From contig NZ_RZMY01000013.1 in assembly GCF_003992615.1 (NCBI RefSeq), positions 474,238-538,237 of the forward strand: a stretch of 64,000 bases of DNA, written 5' to 3'. A program made the translations under genes and the position numbers. The DNA comes from Flagellimonas beolgyonensis. Its GTDB lineage: Bacteria > Bacteroidota > Bacteroidia > Flavobacteriales > Flavobacteriaceae. Numbering within the stretch: position 1 is the first letter of the stretch; each line of letters starts with the position of its first letter. The notes below the pieces were generated by a model. The model ran no database searches, had not been told where the DNA came from, and worked only from the letters and a program-made list of their open reading frames with translations. Below, piece after piece: positions 58,760 through 64,000 of the stretch.

Positions 58760-59974
58760 ATGCGTTTACACCGAAATTTGGTTTTTGCCGTAATAGATGC
58801 CCTTCAAATGATTTTCAATGATGGGGAATATGCCGATAAGGTCATAGAAAAAGTATTGCGCTATGATAAGCGTTGGGGCGCCCGCGATCGTGCCTTCATC
58901 GCCGAAACCACCTATGATATTGTACGTTGGAAGCGATTGTACACCGAGATAGCTGAGGCCCACGAGCCCTATACCCGTCCCCACCTATTCCGCTTGTTCG
59001 GCGTATGGTGTGTGTTGCGCGGTATTAAGCTGCCCGATTGGAAGCAATTGGAAGGTACCCCGGAACGACGCATCAAAGGACGTTTTGATGAATTGTCCAA
59101 AATCAGAAAATTTAGGGAATCCATTCCCGATTGGCTGGATGAATTGGGGGAAAAATCATTGGGAACCGAGCTTTGGACCAAAGAAATTGCTGCGTTGAAC
59201 CAACAGGCCGATGTAATCCTTCGTACCAATACCCTGAAAATTGCCAAACCGCAACTCAAGCTCTTTTTGGCCAAGGAGGATATTGAAACCGAATTCCTGG
59301 AAGGGTATCCCGATGCACTTCGCCTGAAGGAACGCAAAAATGTCTTTACCACCGAAGCCTTCAAGGATGGACTTTTTGAGGTACAGGATGCCTCTTCCCA
59401 ACTGGTCGCTCCCTATTTGGAAGTGGAGCCCGGCCAACGGGTCATCGATGCGTGTGCAGGAGCTGGTGGCAAAACCTTGCATTTGGCGTCCATGATGCAG
59501 AACAAAGGGCAACTGATTGCCTTGGACATCTATGAAAGCAAACTGAAAAAATTAAAGGTCCGCGCCCGTCGAAATGGGGTACACAATGTGGAAACCCGCG
59601 TTATCGATTCCAATAAAGTGATCAAAAAATTGCACAACAGTGCCGACCGACTGCTCTTGGATGCGCCATGTTCCGGATTGGGCGTTATCCGCCGTAATCC
59701 AGATTCCAAATGGAAACTGGAACCCGAGTTTGTGGACCGGATTATGGGCGTGCAACAGGAAATTCTCCAGAATTATAGCAAAATGGTGAAAAAAGGTGGC
59801 CAAATGGTGTATGCCACTTGCTCTATCCTACCCCAAGAAAACACCGAACAGGTCCAAAAGTATTTGGCTTCCGAAAACGGAAAGGAATTCGAATTGGTTA
59901 GGGAAAACAACGTTTATGCCTCCAAAAATGGCTTTGATGGCTTTTATATGGCCCTCATGAAACGAAAAGCCTAA
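58760..59974 (+). CDS. rsmB: RsmB/NOP family rRNA (cytosine-C5) methyltransferase
   Basis: 404 residues. N-terminal NusB-like RNA-binding part (LVFAVIDALQMIFNDGEYAD) followed by the SAM-dependent core: VIDACAGAGGKTLHLASMMQ (motif I), LLLDAPCSGLGVIRRNPDSK with the PCS Cys, and MVYATCSILPQENTEQV with the TCS Cys. The two cysteines are those of 16S rRNA m5C methyltransferases. It may instead act at another rRNA or tRNA position; RsmB is the nearest named member. Start ATG 58760; a different-frame ATG lies 5 bp earlier. Confidence 0.88.
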   Translation: MRLHRNLVFAVIDALQMIFNDGEYADKVIEKVLRYDKRWGARDRAFIAETTYDIVRWKRLYTEIAEAHEPYTRPHLFRLFGVWCVLRGIKLPDWKQLEGTPERRIKGRFDELSKIRKFRESIPDWLDELGEKSLGTELWTKEIAALNQQADVILRTNTLKIAKPQLKLFLAKEDIETEFLEGYPDALRLKERKNVFTTEAFKDGLFEVQDASSQLVAPYLEVEPGQRVIDACAGAGGKTLHLASMMQNKGQLIALDIYESKLKKLKVRARRNGVHNVETRVIDSNKVIKKLHNSADRLLLDAPCSGLGVIRRNPDSKWKLEPEFVDRIMGVQQEILQNYSKMVKKGGQMVYATCSILPQENTEQVQKYLASENGKEFELVRENNVYASKNGFDGFYMALMKRKA

Positions 59975-59975
59975 G

Positions 59976-60038
59976 TTGTCAGTTCGAGCGGAGTCTGAAT
60001 AAGCTTTTTTGGATTTTCAACTCCCCTCGAACTGCCAA
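59976..60038. repeat. Inverted repeat remnant after rsmB
   Basis: TTGTCAGTTCGAG (59976-59988) and CTCGAACTGCCAA (60026-60038) are complementary over 13 bases with one mismatch. I have seen related CAGTTCGAG-type repeats scattered in Flavobacteriaceae intergenic DNA. It may also act as a weak terminator of rsmB. No gene is present in 59975-60210. Confidence 0.6.
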
Positions 60039-60210
60039 CCCGAAGATTTCCAAGAAATAGTGAACAGTCCTGCGGAAGTGCGTTTCGCAAAGCGAAAAAG
60101 AGCATGTAGCAGCAGACTGGAACGATTTTATCAAACTGACAAAAATTTCCTAGAAATCCTCTTGATTTTTTGGTTCGTTTTGTATCAAGACAAAATGAAC
60201 ATATCTTAAA

Positions 60211-61803
60211 TCATTGCTTTACCATAGGATATTCCACCCCTAATTGCTCCAAATAGGAATCATATTTGGTTTCATCGTAATAAAACGGCTCCAACTGGGC
60301 GCGAAACATACCTTGTTTGTCCTTGTTCAAATAGATGGGCGGCAGATCGTCCGCGGTGATCATGGGTTCGTACTTGGTCTCCTTGGTCTGCTCATTGTTG
60401 AAGTAATCCCAGGCCTGGGTCAATAGTTCGGGTTTCAACAAGAAATCAATCAAGGTCATGGCCTCGGCTTTGGCTCCGGCTGTTACGCCTTTGTGTGCAA
60501 TTGGTGTAGCCATGGCAATGGCGTTGGCCCAATGGTGACCGGGCAACCCCGGAATGTTGGACGGGAAACGCATGGTCACGGTAGGTACTTTCCAAGAAAT
60601 GTCCCCAATATCATCCGAACCACCGCTAATGGGTTCCAATACCGGCAAGCCCAATTCGGACAATTCGGTGGGCAAACCTTCAATCTCTCTGGCCTTAACT
60701 TCGGTCTGTACGGCTTTGGCCAAGGTCTGATCGGCCTCCGACCATTCGGGCAAACCCACTTGTTTAATGTTCGCGTACATGGTTTCGGCAATCACCTTGT
60801 TATAGTGTCTGGGCCATGCCGTGCCCAAAACCCTTGAAGTCATAGTAGTGTTCGTCATCAAGGCCGCACCTTTGGCAATGTCGTTCGCTTCGGCATACAT
60901 TTCCATAATGCCCTCGTAGGTCACATCCCTAAAATAGTACCAAATTGCCGCCTTGGAAGGCACTACGTTGGGTTGGTCGCCCGCATCCGTAAAAATACTG
61001 TGCGAACGTTTTAGCGGGTGTAAATGCTCTCGTTTGTAGTTCCAGCCTACATTCATCAATTCCGCTGCATCCAAGGCGCTACGTCCCCGCCATGGTGCCC
61101 CGGCTGAGTGGGCAGACTCCCCTTCGAACAAATATTCAACGGAGATCAAACCTGTTCCCCTTGTAGGACCCCATGATACGCCCAAATTATTGCCCACATG
61201 CGTAAAAATGCACATGTCGATATTGTCAAACAGTCCATCACGTACATACCAGGCCTTGGCAGCTACCAATTCTTCGGCGATGCCCGGCCACAGGATCAAC
61301 GTACCCCCAATATTTTCACGTTCCATGATTTCCTTCACCGCCAAGGCGGAAGTGATGTTCAAAGGAATACCGGCATTATGTCCTTCACCATGGCCCGGAG
61401 CCCCCTCCACGATGGGTTTGTGATAGGCCACTCCAGGATATTGCGAGGCTTTCGGGATACAGTCCACATCACTGCCCAAGGCAATCACGGGGCCTTCCCC
61501 ATTGCTCCAAGTGGCCATCCAGGAAGTGGGAATACCGGATACGGAATGTTCAATGGTAAAGCCATTGCTTTCCAAAATACCGGTGAGGTATTTGGAACTT
61601 TCTTCTTCCTGGAAGCCGAGTTCAGCAAAGCTGAAGATCTTGTCTACCATCACTTGGGACTGTTTGTGGTTGGCCTCCACAATGGCGGCAGCTTCATTTT
61701 TTAATTTTTCAATCTGTTTTTTGGAGTACTTTTTTTGTGCACTGACAGTAAATAGGCAGCTGAAAAGCAGCATGCCCAACAGCAGATAGTTGGCGGTTTT
61801 CAT
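60211..61803 (-). CDS. M20 family amidohydrolase (AbgB-like), exported
   Basis: 530 residues from ATG 61803 (MKTANYLLLGMLLFSCLFTV); the frame to 61851 would lengthen it by 16 residues and hide the signal. M20D-like motifs: VIALGSDVDCIPKASQ, EGAPGHGEGHNAGIPL with metal-ligand His, WPGIAEELVAAKAW and IFTHVGNNLGVSWG, then GLPGHHWANAIAMATPI. Relatives include the p-aminobenzoyl-glutamate hydrolase subunit AbgB and indole-amino-acid hydrolases. Probably a periplasmic metallo-amidase. It is leftward, single, and divergent from purL. Confidence 0.9.
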   Translation of the reverse strand: MKTANYLLLGMLLFSCLFTVSAQKKYSKKQIEKLKNEAAAIVEANHKQSQVMVDKIFSFAELGFQEEESSKYLTGILESNGFTIEHSVSGIPTSWMATWSNGEGPVIALGSDVDCIPKASQYPGVAYHKPIVEGAPGHGEGHNAGIPLNITSALAVKEIMERENIGGTLILWPGIAEELVAAKAWYVRDGLFDNIDMCIFTHVGNNLGVSWGPTRGTGLISVEYLFEGESAHSAGAPWRGRSALDAAELMNVGWNYKREHLHPLKRSHSIFTDAGDQPNVVPSKAAIWYYFRDVTYEGIMEMYAEANDIAKGAALMTNTTMTSRVLGTAWPRHYNKVIAETMYANIKQVGLPEWSEADQTLAKAVQTEVKAREIEGLPTELSELGLPVLEPISGGSDDIGDISWKVPTVTMRFPSNIPGLPGHHWANAIAMATPIAHKGVTAGAKAEAMTLIDFLLKPELLTQAWDYFNNEQTKETKYEPMITADDLPPIYLNKDKQGMFRAQLEPFYYDETKYDSYLEQLGVEYPMVKQ

Positions 61804-62010
61804 ACGGTTGGTTTTTGAGTGAGTTATAATCCTTCTAAGATAATGAAACATTGGTAAATGTTTTCAAGTTCATTCAAAGACCGTCAATACTTTTATTAAT
61901 CTTTTGATTTCATTACACATTTATTGGATTATTGAATTGCTATTGCAACTAATCAACATCCATCGTTAACAAATCTCAAAAACACCACATCATATTCCGT
62001 AGCAAAATCG

Positions 62011-62018
62011 TAAATTTG
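62011..62018 (+). promoter_or_regulatory. -7 element of purL
   Basis: TAAATTTG fits TAnnTTTG, 33 bp before ATG 62051, giving a leader of about 26 nt. No TTG at the matching upstream position. No PurR-type or purine riboswitch fold was recognised in the leader. Confidence 0.5.
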
Positions 62019-62050
62019 CACTTTCTTAAACCGCTCAACGCACCAATTGT

Positions 62051-64000
62051 ATGATCCATTTTTTTGGGGACAAGGCGACCAAGGTTTTTGCCGTCCAGAC
62101 CACACAGGAATTCTCTCAGCAAGACATTGAAAAATTGACTTGGTTGTTCGGCAACCAACCTAAGATAGAAGCGGCGTCACTCGACGCCTTTTTTGTTGGC
62201 CCCCGTGCCGCCATGGTCACCCCGTGGAGTACCAACGCCACAGAGATTACCCAAAATATGGGCGTATCGGGCATTGTACGGATTGAGGAATACCATGCCG
62301 TTGCCGAGAGTTTTACGGATTTCGACCCCATGCTCTCCCAAAAATACAAGCGTTTGGATCAGGATATTTTTAACATCCATATTGTTCCGGAACCGATTTT
62401 GGACATCGATGACATTGCCGCCTACAACCAAAAGGAAGGCTTGGCGCTGAGCGATGAGGAAGTGGCCTATTTGGAAGGTCTTTCCAAAAAATTGGACCGC
62501 AAATTGACCGACTCGGAAGTGTTCGGTTTCAGCCAGGTGAATTCGGAGCATTGCAGGCACAAAATCTTCAACGGCACGTTCGTCATCGACGGCCAAGAAA
62601 TGCCTTCTTCCCTATTCAAATTGATCAAAAAAACCTCCGAAGCGAACCCCAACGATATTGTTTCGGCCTATAAAGACAACGTGGCCTTCGTTAAAGGCCC
62701 AAAAGCGGTGCAGTTTGCGCCAAAAAGTGCCGACAAGCCTGACTTTTACGAAGAAAAGGAGTTCGAATCCGTGCTTTCCCTAAAGGCTGAGACCCACAAC
62801 TTCCCGACCACCGTGGAGCCGTTTAATGGTGCCGCGACAGGTTCCGGCGGGGAAATCCGAGACCGTTTGGCGGGTGGAAAAGGATCATTGCCATTGGCAG
62901 GGACGGCTGTGTACATGACCTCCTACTCTCGTTTGGAAGAAAACCGTCCGTGGGAGAAAGCCATGCAAGAGAGAGAATGGTTGTACCAAACCCCCATGGA
63001 TATTTTGATCAAGGCCTCCAATGGGGCTTCCGATTTTGGAAACAAATTTGGGCAACCCTTGATCGCCGGTTCCGTATTGACCTTCGAACATGAAGAAGAA
63101 GCCCGCAAATTGGGGTTTGACAAAGTCATCATGTTGGCGGGTGGTATCGGTTATGGCAAAATCGACCAAGCGCTGAAAGATACCCCGAAAAAGGGAGACA
63201 GAATAGTCGTTCTAGGTGGTGACAACTACCGCATCGGAATGGGTGGCGCCGCGGTATCCAGTGCAGATACGGGGGAATTCAGCTCCGCCATCGAATTGAA
63301 TGCCGTACAACGTTCCAACCCCGAAATGCAAAAAAGGGCTTCCAATGCCATCCGTGGATTGTTGGAGAGTCATGATAACCCTATTGTTTCCATTCACGAT
63401 CACGGTGCAGGGGGCCACTTGAACTGTTTGTCGGAATTGGTTGAAGAAACCGGTGGAACCATAGATACGGACAAGCTGCCTATTGGTGACCCTACCCTAT
63501 CGAAAAAAGAATTGATCGGCAACGAATCCCAAGAACGTATGGGTCTCGTGATCGGTGAAAAAGATTTGGACCTTTTGGACCGCGTTGCCCACAGAGAGCG
63601 TTCTCCCATGTACAACGTGGGAACCGTGACCGGCGACCACACCTTTAAATTCACCTCGGGTACCACTGGAGAAACCCCAATGAATTTGGACCTTTCGGAC
63701 ATGTTCGGCAGCTCCCCGAAAACCATCATGGAGGACAAAACCGCACAAGTCAATTACCCTGCGCTGTCCTACTCCCTGGAACATTTTCACGATTATCTGG
63801 AACAACTGTTGCAATTGGAGGCCGTGGCCTGCAAGGATTGGTTGACCAACAAAGTGGACCGATGTGTGGGTGGTCGTGTGGCCAAACAACAATGCGCCGG
63901 ACCTTTGCAGTTGCCCTTGAACAATTGCGGGGTAATGGCTTTGGATTTTAAAGGAAAGGATGGCATTGCCACCAGCATTGGACACTCGCCCATCTCTGGA
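62051..64000 (+). CDS. purL: Phosphoribosylformylglycinamidine synthase, 5' part (cut by window)
   Basis: Fourth step of purine synthesis: ATP- and glutamine-dependent conversion of FGAR to FGAM. 650 codons are present with an open end; the long single-chain form (about 1200 residues) would continue to the right. Features: NSEHCRHKIFNGTF (about 163), LKAETHNFPTTVEPFNGAAT, and the glycine-rich SGGEIRDRLAGGKGSL, then HDHGAGGHLNCLSELVEE and VACKDWLTNKVDRCVGGRVA. Start ATG 62051 opens with MIHFFGDKATKVFAVQTTQE. The frame is intact to the window edge. Family call is firm. Confidence 0.96.
   Translation, partial: MIHFFGDKATKVFAVQTTQEFSQQDIEKLTWLFGNQPKIEAASLDAFFVGPRAAMVTPWSTNATEITQNMGVSGIVRIEEYHAVAESFTDFDPMLSQKYKRLDQDIFNIHIVPEPILDIDDIAAYNQKEGLALSDEEVAYLEGLSKKLDRKLTDSEVFGFSQVNSEHCRHKIFNGTFVIDGQEMPSSLFKLIKKTSEANPNDIVSAYKDNVAFVKGPKAVQFAPKSADKPDFYEEKEFESVLSLKAETHNFPTTVEPFNGAATGSGGEIRDRLAGGKGSLPLAGTAVYMTSYSRLEENRPWEKAMQEREWLYQTPMDILIKASNGASDFGNKFGQPLIAGSVLTFEHEEEARKLGFDKVIMLAGGIGYGKIDQALKDTPKKGDRIVVLGGDNYRIGMGGAAVSSADTGEFSSAIELNAVQRSNPEMQKRASNAIRGLLESHDNPIVSIHDHGAGGHLNCLSELVEETGGTIDTDKLPIGDPTLSKKELIGNESQERMGLVIGEKDLDLLDRVAHRERSPMYNVGTVTGDHTFKFTSGTTGETPMNLDLSDMFGSSPKTIMEDKTAQVNYPALSYSLEHFHDYLEQLLQLEAVACKDWLTNKVDRCVGGRVAKQQCAGPLQLPLNNCGVMALDFKGKDGIATSIGHSPISG

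Noticed and set aside
60009..60209. 66-codon open frame after rsmB
   Set aside because: No promoter, no family pattern, and part of it comes from the inverted-repeat remnant; probably chance.

Overview
The window looks like chromosomal DNA of a marine-type Flavobacteriaceae bacterium (phylum Bacteroidota), possibly close to Muricauda/Allomuricauda; the genus is a guess. The signs are: DUF6090, DUF4199 and LytTR/LytS-type proteins; many Cys-lipoproteins and S9/M1/M20 exported hydrolases; almost no Shine-Dalgarno sequences; several TTG starts; and promoters of the form TTG-19/20-TAnnTTTG, the Bacteroidota housekeeping consensus. There are no rRNA or tRNA genes, no insertion sequences, no CRISPR and no prophage. 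Nearly all of it is core or semi-core chromosome with a few accessory insertions.

Layout. 1-2.7 kb: divergent zwf (cut by the left edge) and gnd, the oxidative pentose phosphate pathway. 2.7-7.8 kb: a rightward run of DUF2625, ChaN-like, MscS channel, S9 peptidase and Dabb lipoprotein genes, closed by a perfect 32-bp palindromic terminator. 7.9-13.8 kb: a leftward tripartite RND efflux operon (adaptor, pump, TolC-like lipoprotein), followed by a small secreted orphan, a divergent Crp-family regulator and an AhpD-like gene. 15.6-19.4 kb: a lipoprotein, a short carB without the allosteric domain, and rpmH with a clear promoter and terminator. 19.5-25 kb: a TPR protein, an A+T-rich cassette-like ORF inside nested inverted repeats, M23 peptidase, lytic transglycosylase, alpha/beta hydrolase, GNAT and mtaB. 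25-33 kb: a 12-copy GGGTGAA array, then scavenging enzymes (DUF1593, bilobal aspartyl protease, YgiD, amidohydrolase, DUF6090, YdjC). 33-36.8 kb: an A+T-rich pair, membrane AraC regulator and M1 peptidase-TPR, preceded by a hairpin also found beside the cassette ORF.

37-40 kb holds what I consider the most interesting unit: an 18-bp palindrome followed by a small two-TM protein, a variant SoxB/5'-nucleotidase-like lipoprotein, a DoxX membrane protein and an exported DsrE protein, closed by a terminator. The combination suggests an envelope sulfur-handling system, but this is inference. 40-49 kb: a Tat-exported ankyrin-like protein, a zinc-ribbon membrane protein, an S15-type hydrolase beside a lipoprotein-LytS-LytTR cluster, twin PD40 proteins and a LamG-like protein. 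49-59 kb: GlmU-like transferase, L31 type B, DUF4199, glycosyltransferase 2, phosphosugar mutase and MsbA-like ABC exporter (probable cell-surface polymer functions), then an ECF sigma/anti-sigma-like/Spy-like operon and a YCF48-type lipoprotein. 58.7-64 kb: rsmB, an M20 amidohydrolase and purL, which runs off the right edge.
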